A stretch of 11,322 bases of DNA from DASSBG01 sp965651365 (GTDB lineage: Bacteria > Pseudomonadota > Gammaproteobacteria > Xanthomonadales > Rhodanobacteraceae). How positions within the stretch are numbered: position 1 is the stretch's first letter; the number at the start of each line of letters is the position of its first letter. Shown in pieces: positions 1 to 8,778 of the stretch. The translations under genes and the position numbers were made by a program. The notes under the pieces were generated by a model. It was not told where the DNA came from. It saw nothing but the letters and a program-made list of their open reading frames with translations, and searched no databases. The stretch is from the NCBI GenBank assembly GCA_965651365.1, contig CBFGSA010000090.1, positions 1 to 11,322 on the forward strand, read 5' to 3'.

Positions 1-430
<430 letters not shown>

Positions 431-442
431 GGTTGAGAGGCC

Positions 443-470
443 GGGATTCGGGATTTGAAATTCGGGATTG
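443..470. repeat. Heptad repeat, four units (GGGATTC type)
   Basis: Four consecutive 7-base units read GGGATTC, GGGATTT, GAAATTC, GGGATTG on the plus strand. The reverse complement of the first unit is GAATCCC, the same unit seen at 5919-5925, and close to the GAGTCCC units at 10624-10644. The array fills much of the gap between the DUF2442 gene and sufC. Similar short-period repeats are familiar in intergenic DNA of xanthomonads. Function is unknown; no hairpin is obvious. Confidence 0.7.
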
Positions 471-501
471 GCGGATGGGGCTTGCGGTTCAGGCACGACA
501 G

Positions 502-825
502 TCAGGTTCCAGGTCGCGGCGGAAAGGGTGAGCCGGTCTTGATGGCGGCATGCAGCGCGTCGGGCGCCAGATCGATGTCACCAGGCCAGCTTGGTGCGCC
601 GTGGCTGACCCGTACGGCATTGAACACCGCCGGATCACGCAGCGACTCGAACACGCCGGCGTCACCTGCCTGAATAAGTGCGGTCAGATCAATCTTGCCG
701 CGGGTTCCGTCCTGGAATTCCAGCGACAGTTGAAATCCGGGCAACGCCTCGGCAGACAGCACCCGCCAGCCCAGGGTGTTCAGTCCAGTGGGCGGATGGG
801 GTTCGGAGACTTGCGAGCTGCACAT
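502..825 (-). CDS. DUF2442 domain-containing small protein
   Basis: This 107-residue protein has the DUF2442 pattern: a strand-rich start (RVLSAEALPGFQLSLEFQDGTRGKIDLTALI), then the signature block VFESLRDPAVFNAVRV, then SWPGDIDLAPDAL near the C-terminus. The family's fold is known from the N-terminal domain of Nitrosomonas NE0471, but its biochemical role is not established. The ATG at 823-825 is supported by an AGAGGA element about nine bases upstream. The start lies inside the preceding DUF4160 gene, overlapping it by 46 bases, which suggests coupled translation. From general knowledge, DUF2442 and DUF4160 genes are often neighbours, and such pairs are sometimes suspected toxin-antitoxin modules; nothing here proves that. 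There is no signal peptide, membrane segment or separate HTH domain. Family assignment is confident, function unknown. Confidence 0.85.
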   Translation of the reverse strand: MCSSQVSEPHPPTGLNTLGWRVLSAEALPGFQLSLEFQDGTRGKIDLTALIQAGDAGVFESLRDPAVFNAVRVSHGAPSWPGDIDLAPDALHAAIKTGSPFPPRPGT

Positions 826-1039
826 AGCTTCCAGTCCTCTTCCAGTTCGTCGCGATGTTCAGTGGCCCATTCGTGCACCATCTGAAGCGCGCGCCTCGGT
901 AATTCACCTTCGATCACACCCAGTGTACGAATGTCGATCAAGGCTTCGTATTCGCCATACAGCGCGTGAAAGTGTGGCGGTGCATGGTCGGCAAAATACA
1001 TGCGTATCAAAACGCCATAGAAGCGACTGATCGTGGGCA

Positions 1040-1040
<1 letters not shown>
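780..1040 (-). CDS. DUF4160 domain-containing small protein
   Basis: An 86-residue protein starting MPTISRFYGVLIRMYFADHAP. It carries the DUF4160 hallmark APPHFHALYGEYEALIDI (residues 20-37), then GVIEGELPRRAL and the helical tail MVHEWATEHRDELEEDW. The HFH and the acidic/aromatic residues around it are the conserved core; no catalytic activity is established for the family. The ATG at 1038-1040 shares its A with the sufB stop codon (TGATG), so translation probably depends on ribosomes finishing sufB; only weak purine-rich sequence lies upstream. The gene continues into DUF2442 with a 46-base overlap. The same frame is open upstream through most of sufB, but that upstream reading is a shadow of sufB, and the recognisable family sequence begins exactly at this ATG. 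Family assignment is strong; cellular role unknown. Confidence 0.87.
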
Positions 1041-2506
<1,466 letters not shown>

Positions 2507-2515
2507 CGGTCCTTG

Positions 2516-2962
2516 TCAGGCTTGTGCGCCCGCAGTGCGGGCAGGTTTTTTGCTGGTCGGTGTCGGACGAATCATGTCGGCCACACTCACCGCTTCCAGC
2601 GCCGCCGCGACGCTGGCGTTGATCTTCTGCCAGTTGCCGCGCACGCCGCAGGTCGACTCGCGCTCGCACTGGCCAATGCCCACCCCGCACTCGGTCAGGC
2701 TGATCGGTCCCTCGATCGCGGCCACCACCTCGGCCACGCTGATCCCCGCCGCCGGCCGCGCCAGCCGATAGCCGCCATTGGACCCGCGAAAAGACTCCAC
2801 CAGTCCGGCCTGGGCCAGCAATTTCAGCAACTTGCTGACCGTCGGCGGCTCCAGCTGCAGGCATTCGGCCATCTGCGCCGCACTCAACACCTCCCCGGGC
2901 TGCTCACCCAGGCAGGCCATCAAACTGGTGGCATAGTCGGCCATCCGACTGACACGCAACAC
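2516..2962 (-). CDS. sufR: Rrf2-family regulator of the SUF operon (SufR/IscR-like)
   Basis: A 148-residue winged-helix regulator of the Rrf2 family. The N-terminus MLRVSRMADYATSLMACL and the recognition region EPPTVSKLLKLLAQAGLVESFRGSNGGYRLARP (residues 38-70) form the DNA-binding part. Cysteines C92, C99 and C105 (ECGVGIGQCERESTCGVRGNW) are the likely Fe-S cluster ligands; spacing between the first two is one residue longer than in E. coli IscR. The best match known to me is the gammaproteobacterial SUF-regulator subfamily first named from Xanthomonas (TIGR02944). Start choice: a GTG at 2960-2962 gives the family N-terminus and has GGAG seven bases upstream; an ATG at 2942-2944 would cut off MLRVSR. 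It sits first in the operon, so it probably senses cluster status and represses its own operon through the palindrome at 2986-3002 (inference). Confidence 0.92.
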   Translation of the reverse strand: MLRVSRMADYATSLMACLGEQPGEVLSAAQMAECLQLEPPTVSKLLKLLAQAGLVESFRGSNGGYRLARPAAGISVAEVVAAIEGPISLTECGVGIGQCERESTCGVRGNWQKINASVAAALEAVSVADMIRPTPTSKKPARTAGAQA

Positions 2963-2985
2963 GCGGCAACTCCGACAATCAATTC

Positions 2986-3002
2986 AGTACTGGAATGGTA
3001 CT
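2986..3002. promoter_or_regulatory. Candidate SufR operator (inverted repeat AGTAC-N7-GTACT)
   Basis: A perfect inverted repeat of two 5-base arms, AGTAC at 2986-2990 and GTACT at 2998-3002, separated by seven bases. It overlaps the proposed -10 element (2995-3000), which is where a repressor would block RNA polymerase. Rrf2-family regulators bind as dimers to imperfect dyads near their own promoters, so autoregulation is the natural reading. The match to published IscR type 1 or type 2 consensus sites is poor, so the assignment to SufR is an inference from position and symmetry. Confidence 0.45.
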
Positions 3003-3023
3003 GTTTTGATGATTGGAGGTCAA
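2995..3023 (-). promoter_or_regulatory. Candidate sigma70-type promoter of the suf operon
   Basis: On the minus strand, TTGACC (complement of 3018-3023) stands 17 bases from TACCAT (complement of 2995-3000). This matches TTGACA/TATAAT at 5/6 and 4/6 with ideal spacing. The -10 is about 30 bases upstream of the sufR GTG, leaving a short leader with the GGAG ribosome binding site. It is the only convincing promoter upstream of the operon. The prediction is by eye and has no experimental support. Confidence 0.55.
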
Positions 3024-3096
3024 TGATTGCAATCGTTGGTCAGCGATATACCTCGCGCCCGCGACCCACTTTCACCCAACGGGTTCTTGCGGAGGA

Positions 3097-3729
3097 TCAG
3101 CGGGAACGCCGAACGGCCCTGAGCTTGCCGTCGCCGCCGCCACCGCAGAAAAAGCGGTCGCGGCCGTCGGACGCCAGTCCCGACACGCCGGTGCCGGGTG
3201 GCATGTCGAGGTGCTGCAGACTTTCACCCGTTCCGGGGTCGATGCGCCGCAGCGCGCTCCGTTGCCCTTCCCAGGTGCCGTGCCAGAGTTCGCCATCGAC
3301 CCAGGTCACGCCGGTAACAAAGCGACGGGTCTCGATGCTGCGCACGACCCGTCCGGTGGCAGGATCGACCTGATGGATTCTGCGGCCACGATGCTGGCCA
3401 ACCCAGAGAAATCCCTCGGCCCAGGCCATGCCCGAGTTGCCGCCATCGGCGGGTGCCGGGATGGTGGCCAGCACTTCGCCGCTGACAGGGTCGATTCGCC
3501 GAATCACATCACCCGCAATCTGGTACAGGCATTCGCCATCGAAGGCGGTCCCGGCCCGGGCGGGAACAACGATACCGGCCGACGTGTCGCCTGTCTCGGG
3601 ATTCAGGCTGCGCAAGCCGTCACCGACCGCAAACCATACCTGCCGACCGTCATAGCTGACGCCATGCACGTGCTCAATATCGGGGTATGGCCCGTACTCG
3701 CGCAGGATTTCGGCAGTCGCCTTGCTCAT
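3097..3729 (-). CDS. Cytoplasmic beta-propeller-like protein (glutamine cyclotransferase-like fold)
   Basis: A 210-residue protein made of repeated beta-propeller blade signatures of the D/N-P-x-T/S-G type: SLNPETG, RIDPVSGEVLATI, QVDPATGRVVRSI and RIDPGTGESLQHL, alternating with LWVGQH/LWHGTW/VWFAVG strands. Such proteins are usually annotated as glutamine cyclotransferase-like or SMP-30/YncE-like; I see no evidence for an enzymatic role. There is no signal peptide, so it is probably cytoplasmic. The C-terminus FFCGGGGDGKLRAVRRSR looks complete. The ATG at 3727-3729 lies four bases after the stop of the upstream regulator gene and lacks its own Shine-Dalgarno sequence, so translation is probably coupled and the two genes form one operon. 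From general knowledge, close homologues occur near similar HTH genes and DUF899 genes, which suggests a shared but unknown job. Fold confidence is good; function unassigned. Confidence 0.8.
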   Translation of the reverse strand: MSKATAEILREYGPYPDIEHVHGVSYDGRQVWFAVGDGLRSLNPETGDTSAGIVVPARAGTAFDGECLYQIAGDVIRRIDPVSGEVLATIPAPADGGNSGMAWAEGFLWVGQHRGRRIHQVDPATGRVVRSIETRRFVTGVTWVDGELWHGTWEGQRSALRRIDPGTGESLQHLDMPPGTGVSGLASDGRDRFFCGGGGDGKLRAVRRSR

Positions 3730-3733
3730 CCAT

Positions 3734-4987
3734 TCATTCTACGGCACCCGGTTCCGGTGCAGGGAGCAACAGGCTGGTTGGAAGTCCCGGCACGCGCCTG
3801 GCGATCCAGCGACGCGCTCGCCCGTGCCCAACGGCCTCGACCGCACCGCTCCGATCCAGTGCCGCGAGCGCCCGCTGCACGGTGCGCGAGCTGCTGCCGA
3901 GCGCCAGCGCCAGCGCCGAGCTGGACCAGGCCTCGCCGTCGGCAAGAAGAGCCAGCAACCGTGCGTGCCCGGATTCCACCGGCGGCACCAGCAAGGCTGC
4001 GGCCGTCGCAAGGTGCGGCTCCAGTACGAAGCCGTTGGCCGTTGCGTTCACGGCGGCAAGCGGCCGCAGCGCCTGGCGCAGTCGACCGATTTCCACACGC
4101 AGGCGAACGCGCTGCGATGCATCCACATCACGAATACGAAAAACGCGCACCAACAGTACATCCCGCGGCACGTCGTGCGGCCAGGCGCGTGCCAGCATGC
4201 CGGCAATTGCGAACAACACCGGGCGCCCTGCCAGAGACACTGTCGTGGTTCCGGCATGCACGGTATTGCGGCAGGCATCCACGATCAGGGTACCGGATGC
4301 CAGCAGCGCCTCGACCTGATCCAGCCGCAGCATCTGGTCCCCGTGTTGCTGCAGCAGGCACGCGGCAGGCGCATCGAGCGCCTGGAGCGCCTGGTCGACC
4401 TCAGCCACCAGCGGCGCGATCCCCGTCGCGCGGGCTGCGCGCATGGCGCGCTCGAGGGCAGCGCGTGCCGACGCTGCGTGGATGCGGCGCATGGCAATGC
4501 CGGCGGTCACCAGTTCGCAGCCCACGTGCGTGGCTTGCGAAGTGACCGCATGGTCGAGCCCGTTCAGGATCTCGGCAGCCTCGGCCAAGCGGCCGAGCAA
4601 AAGGCGTCGGCGCGCCTCGAGATACCCCGCATGCGCGGCGTTGGTGCGGTCTGCCAGCGCATCCAGTGTCGCGCGAATCTTCGGCAGCACCTTCCCCGAC
4701 TGCACCAGATCCCGCGATGCCAGCGCGATCTCGGCTGCGGCAAGCCTGCACCGTGCCCGGGCCAGCGGCGCCTTTGCGCCGAACCGGTGCGCGGCCCGCC
4801 GCAACAGCTTGCGGGCGCGTACCAGATCGCCGAGCTGCGCCATGGCCATGCCACGCAGGCACAGGCCATCGGCATCCTCGCGCAGCGCAACCTGCTTCAA
4901 GGCAACCAGCGCGTCACCCGCTGCCAGCGCATGCGCTGCCGCCGCGATCGGCGGGTCTGCTCCAATCCCGTCATGCGTGTTACTCAC
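3734..4987 (-). CDS. Multi-domain HTH transcriptional regulator with TPR-like N-terminus
   Basis: A 417-residue protein with three visible parts. Residues about 15-210 are alanine-rich amphipathic helix pairs resembling TPR repeats (for example GLCLRGMAMAQLGDLVRARKLLRRA and YLEARRRLLLGRLAEAAEIL). Residues about 235-325 include PRDVLLVRVFRIRDVDASQRVRLRVEIGRLRQALRPL, which resembles the winged-helix DNA-binding domain of OmpR/SARP-type regulators. Residues about 340-398 hold a second HTH, with SSRTVQRALAALDRSGAVEAVGHGRARRW reading as recognition helix plus wing. Two DNA-binding-like domains in one cytoplasmic chain are unusual. The start is a GTG at 4985-4987 with only a weak AGGACGGG upstream, so a slightly different start is possible. 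It heads an operon with the beta-propeller gene and is divergent from the DUF899 gene, a common arrangement for a local regulator. I do not recognise a named homologue. Confidence 0.8.
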   Translation of the reverse strand: MSNTHDGIGADPPIAAAAHALAAGDALVALKQVALREDADGLCLRGMAMAQLGDLVRARKLLRRAAHRFGAKAPLARARCRLAAAEIALASRDLVQSGKVLPKIRATLDALADRTNAAHAGYLEARRRLLLGRLAEAAEILNGLDHAVTSQATHVGCELVTAGIAMRRIHAASARAALERAMRAARATGIAPLVAEVDQALQALDAPAACLLQQHGDQMLRLDQVEALLASGTLIVDACRNTVHAGTTTVSLAGRPVLFAIAGMLARAWPHDVPRDVLLVRVFRIRDVDASQRVRLRVEIGRLRQALRPLAAVNATANGFVLEPHLATAAALLVPPVESGHARLLALLADGEAWSSSALALALGSSSRTVQRALAALDRSGAVEAVGHGRARRWIARRVPGLPTSLLLPAPEPGAVE

Positions 4988-5090
4988 ACTTGCCCGTCCT
5001 GCATTCCTACACTGCGCATTGCACGCCCGGCAACGATGAATGCCAGGCGAAAGAGAGAAGCTGCGTCATCAAAACTTCAGGAGACTGACC
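4988..5090. promoter_or_regulatory. Divergent intergenic region between the HTH regulator and the DUF899 gene
   Basis: These 103 bases separate two divergent starts and must hold both promoters unless one lies inside a gene. No strong -35/-10 pair is visible on either strand. A 6-base inverted repeat, GCATTC at 5001-5006 and GAATGC at 5038-5043, brackets 31 bases and could be a spaced operator, but arms this short arise by chance. A good ribosome binding site, AGGAGA, precedes the DUF899 start. Confidence 0.4.
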
Positions 5091-5786
5091 ATGCAACATC
5101 GTATCGTTTCGCGACATCAATGGCTCGCCGAGCGCAAGGCACTGCTCGAACGGGAACTCGCCATGACCCACCAACTGGACGCGCTGCGCGCTGCCCGGCG
5201 GGATCTGCCCTGGGTACGGCTGGAAAAGCCGTACGTGTTCGCGGGGCCAGAAGGCAAATGCACGCTGGCCGACCTGTTCGGAGATCGCAGCCAACTCGTC
5301 ATCTACCACTTCATGCTGGCGCCGGGGTCCGAACACGTCTGCCCCGGGTGTGCGTTCACGATGGACCATGTCGATGCCGCGCGCCAGCACTTCGAACATG
5401 CCGACCTCGCCTTCGCAGCCGTTTCGCGCGCTTCTGTGGAAAAAATCAGCACAGTCAGGCAACGCATGGGCTGGTCCTTTCCCTGGGTGTCATCGGGCAG
5501 CGGCGACTTCAATTTCGACTTCGGCGTCTCGTTCACCAGCGAAGACCGCACCGCCGGGCGTGCGCTCTACAACTACGGCAAGACCGTGATCGAAACGTCC
5601 CCGGACATGTTCGGGGTGCGCATTTTCGTGAAAGACGAGACCGATGCACTGTTCCATGCCTATTCGACCTACCATCGCGGCACCGAGCTGCTGATGGGCG
5701 CCTTCAACTGGCTGGATCTCGCGCCCAAGGGCCGCAACGAGGACGAGGGAACCATGAACTGGATACGCCTGCACGACGAGTACTGA
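5091..5786 (+). CDS. DUF899 family thioredoxin-like protein
   Basis: A 231-residue cytoplasmic protein of the DUF899 (PF05988) family, often annotated as a thioredoxin-like or dithiol-disulfide oxidoreductase protein. Visible hallmarks are the N-terminal helix HQWLAERKALLERELAMTHQLDALRAARRDLPWV, the strand KPYVFAGPEGKCTLADLFGDRSQLVIYHFML, the redox-type CPGC at residues 84-87, SFPWVSSGSGDFNFDFGV at about 129-146, and the C-terminal block STYHRGTELLMGAFNWLDLAPKGRNED. Length is normal. The ATG at 5091 was chosen over an upstream in-frame start at 5040 because AGGAGA lies seven bases before it and because family members begin near this point. It diverges from the HTH regulator. The CxxC suggests a thiol redox role, but the substrate is unknown. 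No downstream gene shares the transcript. Confidence 0.92.
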   Translation: MQHRIVSRHQWLAERKALLERELAMTHQLDALRAARRDLPWVRLEKPYVFAGPEGKCTLADLFGDRSQLVIYHFMLAPGSEHVCPGCAFTMDHVDAARQHFEHADLAFAAVSRASVEKISTVRQRMGWSFPWVSSGSGDFNFDFGVSFTSEDRTAGRALYNYGKTVIETSPDMFGVRIFVKDETDALFHAYSTYHRGTELLMGAFNWLDLAPKGRNEDEGTMNWIRLHDEY

Positions 5787-5839
5787 GCCGGATCGCACTT
5801 GGTGGTGGCTGGCCCCCTCCCGAATGCGAAACCTGGTTA

Positions 5840-5870
5840 CGGGCAAAGCACCCGGGCGCATCTTTGCCCG
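5840..5870. terminator. Hairpin in the convergent DUF899/cysNC gap, possible bidirectional terminator
   Basis: Perfect 9-base arms CGGGCAAAG (5840-5848) and CTTTGCCCG (5862-5870) enclose a 13-base loop that itself contains CCCGGG. The second arm is followed by GTGTGCT, which can alternatively pair with AGCAC inside the loop, so two stem-loops compete. The hairpin lies between the convergent stops of the DUF899 gene (5786) and cysNC (5930), a natural place for termination. There is no T-run on either strand, so it is not a classical intrinsic terminator. It may be a REP-like element. Confidence 0.45.
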
Positions 5871-5911
5871 GTGTGCTCGGCCCGGAATGACGGCAAGCCG
5901 GAACTCGTATC

Positions 5912-5925
5912 GAGTCCCGAATCCC
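5912..5925. repeat. Heptad repeat, two units (GAGTCCC GAATCCC)
   Basis: Two adjacent 7-base units, GAGTCCC (5912-5918) and GAATCCC (5919-5925), end four bases before the cysNC stop codon complement begins. They belong to the same sequence family as the arrays at 443-470 and 10617-10644. Two units alone could be chance; recurrence at three loci makes a shared origin more likely. Confidence 0.5.
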
Positions 5926-5929
5926 TTCG

Positions 5930-7747
5930 TCAACCGTTCCGGTCGAGATGGTCGATAATCTGGCGGGCGAGTTTTTCCGGGGCGGTGTTGGCACCGTCGA
6001 GGTGGATGTCGGGCTCGCGCGGGGCTTCGTAGGGGGAGTCGATGCCGGTGAAGTTCTTAAGTTGGCCGGCGCGGGCCTTGGCGTACAGGCCCTTGACGTC
6101 GCGCTGTTCGCACACTTCCAGCGGGGTGTCGACGAATATCTCGAGGAACTGCTCCGCACCGAGCAGCTCGCGCGCCATGCGCCGCTCGCTGCGGAAGGGC
6201 GAGATGAAGGACACCAGCACGATCAGGCCGGCTTCGGTCATCAGCCGGGCCACTTCGGCGACGCGGCGGATGTTCTCGACCCGGTCCTCGGCGGTGAAGC
6301 CGAGGTCGCGGTTGAGGCCGTGGCGCACGTTGTCGCCATCGAGCAGGAAGGTGTGCCGGCCCATGGCGTGCAATTGCTGCTCGACCCGGTTGGCAATGGT
6401 CGACTTGCCCGAGCCGGACAGGCCGGTGAACCACAGGCAACGCGGCCGCTGCTGCAGGCTGGCGGCGCGCGCCTGGCGGTCCACGTCCAGCGCCTGCCAG
6501 TGGATGTTGGCGGCGCGGCGCAGGGCGAAGTCGATGGTGCCACAGGCCACCGTGGCGCAGCTCTGGCGGTCGACCAGCACGAAGCCGCCGAGTTGGCGGT
6601 TGTCGGCGTAGGGCTCGTAGGCAATCGGATGGTCGAGGCTGAGGTTGATGTAGCCGACCTCGTTCATGGCCAGGCGCGTGGCCGCCAGGTGCTCCTGGGT
6701 GTCGACATCGACGCTGTGCTTGATCGCGGTGATGCGCGCCACCGCGCTGCTGGACGCCAGGCGCAGCGCGTACAAGCGCCCCGGCAGCAGCGGCTTGCTG
6801 TCCAGCCACAGCAGGTGCGCGGCGAACTGGTCGGCGCAATCCGGCGGCGCTTCGCCGGCGGCAATCAGGTCGCCGCGTGACACGTCGAGATCGTCGCTGA
6901 GGGAGACTGTCACCGCCTGGTCGCGCACGGCTTCCTCGACCGGCTGCCCCGCAGCAAACACCTGCGCGATGCCAGAGCGCTGGCCGGAGGGCAAGACCAC
7001 GACCGGGTCGCCCACCCGCACGTGGCCCGCGGCCAGGGTGCCGTCGTAGCCGCGGAAATCCTGGCCGGCGCGGTTGACGCGCTGCACCGGCAGGCGCATC
7101 GGGGTGTCATCGCGGGCGCTTTCCACCGGCACCGACTCCAGCCGTTCGAGCAGGGTCGGCCCGCTGTACCAGGGCATGTTGGCCGAGCGGTTCACGACGT
7201 TGTCGCCGGCCACGGCAGACACCGGAATCACGCTGATTTCCTCGATGCCGAGGCTCGTGGCGAGGCGACGGTATTCGGCTTCGATGGCATCGAACGTGGT
7301 CTGGTCATGCTCCACCAGATCCATCTTGTTGACCACCAGCAGCACGCGGCGCACGCCCAGCAACTGGCAAATATAACTGTGGCGCCGGGTCTGGGTCAGC
7401 ACGCCCTTGCGCGCGTCGACCAGCATCAGGGCCAGCGCGGCGTGCGAGGCGCCGGTGGCCATGTTGCGGGTGTATTCGGTGTGGCCGGGGCAGTCGGCAA
7501 TGATGAAGTCGCGCGTGGCGGTCGACACGTAGCGGTAGGCTACGTCGATCGTGATGCCCTGCTCGCGCTCGACCGCCAGGCCATCCAGCAGGCAGGAAAA
7601 GTCCGGCGGATCGCCGAGGCGCGCAAGGTCGTCGTCGTTGAGCAGGCCGGCATCGAACAGCATTCGCCCCAGCAGCGTACTCTTGCCGTCGTCGACGCTG
7701 CCGCAGGTGACCAGGCGCAACAGGTCGCGTTGCCTTGTCTCGGTCAT
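5930..7747 (-). CDS. cysNC: Bifunctional sulfate adenylyltransferase subunit 1 / adenylylsulfate kinase (CysN-CysC fusion)
   Basis: A 605-residue fusion catalysing the GTP-driven part of sulfate adenylylation with CysD, then phosphorylation of APS to PAPS. The N-terminal GTPase shows P-loop GSVDDGKST (residues 16-24), the switch region EREQGITIDVAYRYV (60-74), DCPGHTEYTRNM (85-96) and NKMD (140-143), followed by the beta-barrel domains to about residue 425. The C-terminal APS kinase (about 430-605) shows GLSGSGKST (442-450), LDGDNVRHGLNRDLGF (469-484), SFISPFRSERR (513-523) and KNFTGIDSPYEAP (564-576). Both parts look intact, and the length is close to that of NodQ-type fusions. The ATG at 7745-7747 shares a base with the cysD stop codon (TGATG), so the subunits are translationally coupled. 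It supplies PAPS for cysteine synthesis or sulfotransferases; downstream reductase genes are not in this window. Confidence 0.96.
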   Translation of the reverse strand: MTETRQRDLLRLVTCGSVDDGKSTLLGRMLFDAGLLNDDDLARLGDPPDFSCLLDGLAVEREQGITIDVAYRYVSTATRDFIIADCPGHTEYTRNMATGASHAALALMLVDARKGVLTQTRRHSYICQLLGVRRVLLVVNKMDLVEHDQTTFDAIEAEYRRLATSLGIEEISVIPVSAVAGDNVVNRSANMPWYSGPTLLERLESVPVESARDDTPMRLPVQRVNRAGQDFRGYDGTLAAGHVRVGDPVVVLPSGQRSGIAQVFAAGQPVEEAVRDQAVTVSLSDDLDVSRGDLIAAGEAPPDCADQFAAHLLWLDSKPLLPGRLYALRLASSSAVARITAIKHSVDVDTQEHLAATRLAMNEVGYINLSLDHPIAYEPYADNRQLGGFVLVDRQSCATVACGTIDFALRRAANIHWQALDVDRQARAASLQQRPRCLWFTGLSGSGKSTIANRVEQQLHAMGRHTFLLDGDNVRHGLNRDLGFTAEDRVENIRRVAEVARLMTEAGLIVLVSFISPFRSERRMARELLGAEQFLEIFVDTPLEVCEQRDVKGLYAKARAGQLKNFTGIDSPYEAPREPDIHLDGANTAPEKLARQIIDHLDRNG

Positions 7748-8649
7748 CAGAAGTAGCCCTCGCGCTTCTTGTCTTCCATGCTGGCGCCGGGCTCGAAGTC
7801 GATCACGCGACCCTGACGTTCCGAGGCGTTGGTCTCGCGCATTTCGGCGAGGATGTCGGCCACGCTGGCGGCCGTCGAGCGCACACCGCCGGTCAGCGGC
7901 CAGCAGCCCAGGGTGCGAAAGCGCACCATTTCCGGGCGCACCTTGTCCTCCAGCTCGGTCGGCAGACGGTTGTCGTCGCGCATGATCAGGGCGCCGTTGT
8001 GCTCCAGCACCGGACGCTCGGCGGCGAAGTACAGCGGCACCACCTCGATCGATTCGCGCTCGATGTAGCGCCACACGTCCAGTTCGGTCCAGTTCGACAG
8101 CGGAAACACGCGCACCGTCTCGCCCGGCGCCATGCGCGTGTTGTACACGTTCCACAATTCGGGTCGCTGGCGGCGCGGCTCCCAGTGGTGGCCGCTGTCG
8201 CGGAAGGAGAAGATGCGCTCCTTGGCGCGCGAGCGTTCCTCGTCGCGGCGCGCACCACCGATGGCCGCATCGAACTGGTGCGCATCCAGTGCCTGTTTCA
8301 GCGCCATCGTCTTCATGATCTCGGTGTGCCGCGCGGCGCCGTGGGTGAACGGCCCTACCCCCTCGCGCACGCCATCCTGGTTGATGTGCACGATCAACTC
8401 GACGCCGGTCTCGGCCGCGCGCCGGTCGCGGAAGGCGATCATCTCGCGGAACTTCCAGGTGGTGTCCACATGCAGCATCGGAAACGGCGGCTTGCCGGGC
8501 GCGAAGGCCTTCAGCATCAGGTGCAGCAGCACCGAGGAATCCTTGCCGATCGAATACAGCAGCACCGGCTTGCGGCAGGTCGCCGCCACCTCGCGGAAGA
8601 TGTGGATGCTCTCGGCTTCAAGCCGGTCGAGTGTGCTCTGGGTGGACAT
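7747..8649 (-). CDS. cysD: Sulfate adenylyltransferase subunit 2 (CysD)
   Basis: CysD is the catalytic subunit that transfers AMP from ATP to sulfate, with the GTPase CysN supplying energy; it works in the cytoplasm at the entry to assimilatory sulfate reduction. The 300 residues equal the normal length (E. coli about 302). Key features are the PP-loop SIGKDS at 33-38, LHVDTTWKFREMI, GGARRDEERSRAKERIFSFRD, FPLSNWTELDVWRYI, TLGCWPLTG and the conserved end KKREGYF. The ATG at 8647-8649 was preferred because LEAESIHIFREVA then begins at the usual distance; an in-frame ATG at 8665-8667 would add MPHQRQ and cannot be excluded, since neither has a good ribosome binding site. It is the first gene of the cysD-cysNC operon and is divergent from amgK. 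Confidence 0.95.
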   Translation of the reverse strand: MSTQSTLDRLEAESIHIFREVAATCRKPVLLYSIGKDSSVLLHLMLKAFAPGKPPFPMLHVDTTWKFREMIAFRDRRAAETGVELIVHINQDGVREGVGPFTHGAARHTEIMKTMALKQALDAHQFDAAIGGARRDEERSRAKERIFSFRDSGHHWEPRRQRPELWNVYNTRMAPGETVRVFPLSNWTELDVWRYIERESIEVVPLYFAAERPVLEHNGALIMRDDNRLPTELEDKVRPEMVRFRTLGCWPLTGGVRSTAASVADILAEMRETNASERQGRVIDFEPGASMEDKKREGYF

Positions 8650-8778
8650 CTGTCTTTGGTGTGGCATGTAGAATTGCAGCAGCCGTGCATGATGTCCGTT
8701 CGTCGCGAATGAAGCAAGGCAGACGCCCGCACTTCCACATGAAATCTTTTCACGAACACATGCCTTTCAATCCAGCCA
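8650..8778. promoter_or_regulatory. Divergent intergenic region between cysD and amgK
   Basis: These 129 bases hold the starts of both divergent transcripts. No promoter on either strand is convincing. The best minus-strand candidate for cysD is TTGCTT spaced 17 bases from CATCAT, which is weak. No clear Shine-Dalgarno sequence precedes amgK. An ATG at 8760 opens a 10-codon frame that ends inside amgK and is probably chance. I do not see a recognisable CysB site, which is in any case degenerate. Confidence 0.4.

Noticed and set aside
3024..3096. Possible terminator or small RNA between the propeller gene and the suf promoter
   Set aside because: No convincing stem-loop, T-run or open frame is visible in these 73 bases.
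5001..5043. Inverted repeat GCATTC/GAATGC as an operator for the HTH regulator
   Set aside because: Arms of six bases separated by 31 bases are expected by chance in a region this size; noted only within the intergenic entry.
3722..5890. Plus-strand open frame of 722 codons across the HTH regulator and DUF899 genes
   Set aside because: It is antisense to the regulator and out of frame with DUF899, where the recognised proteins lie; its composition is typical of a GC-driven shadow.
5930..8155. Possible 741-residue CysNC with an N-terminal extension
   Set aside because: The extra 136 residues are cysD read out of frame; the CysN family N-terminus begins at the ATG at 7745-7747.
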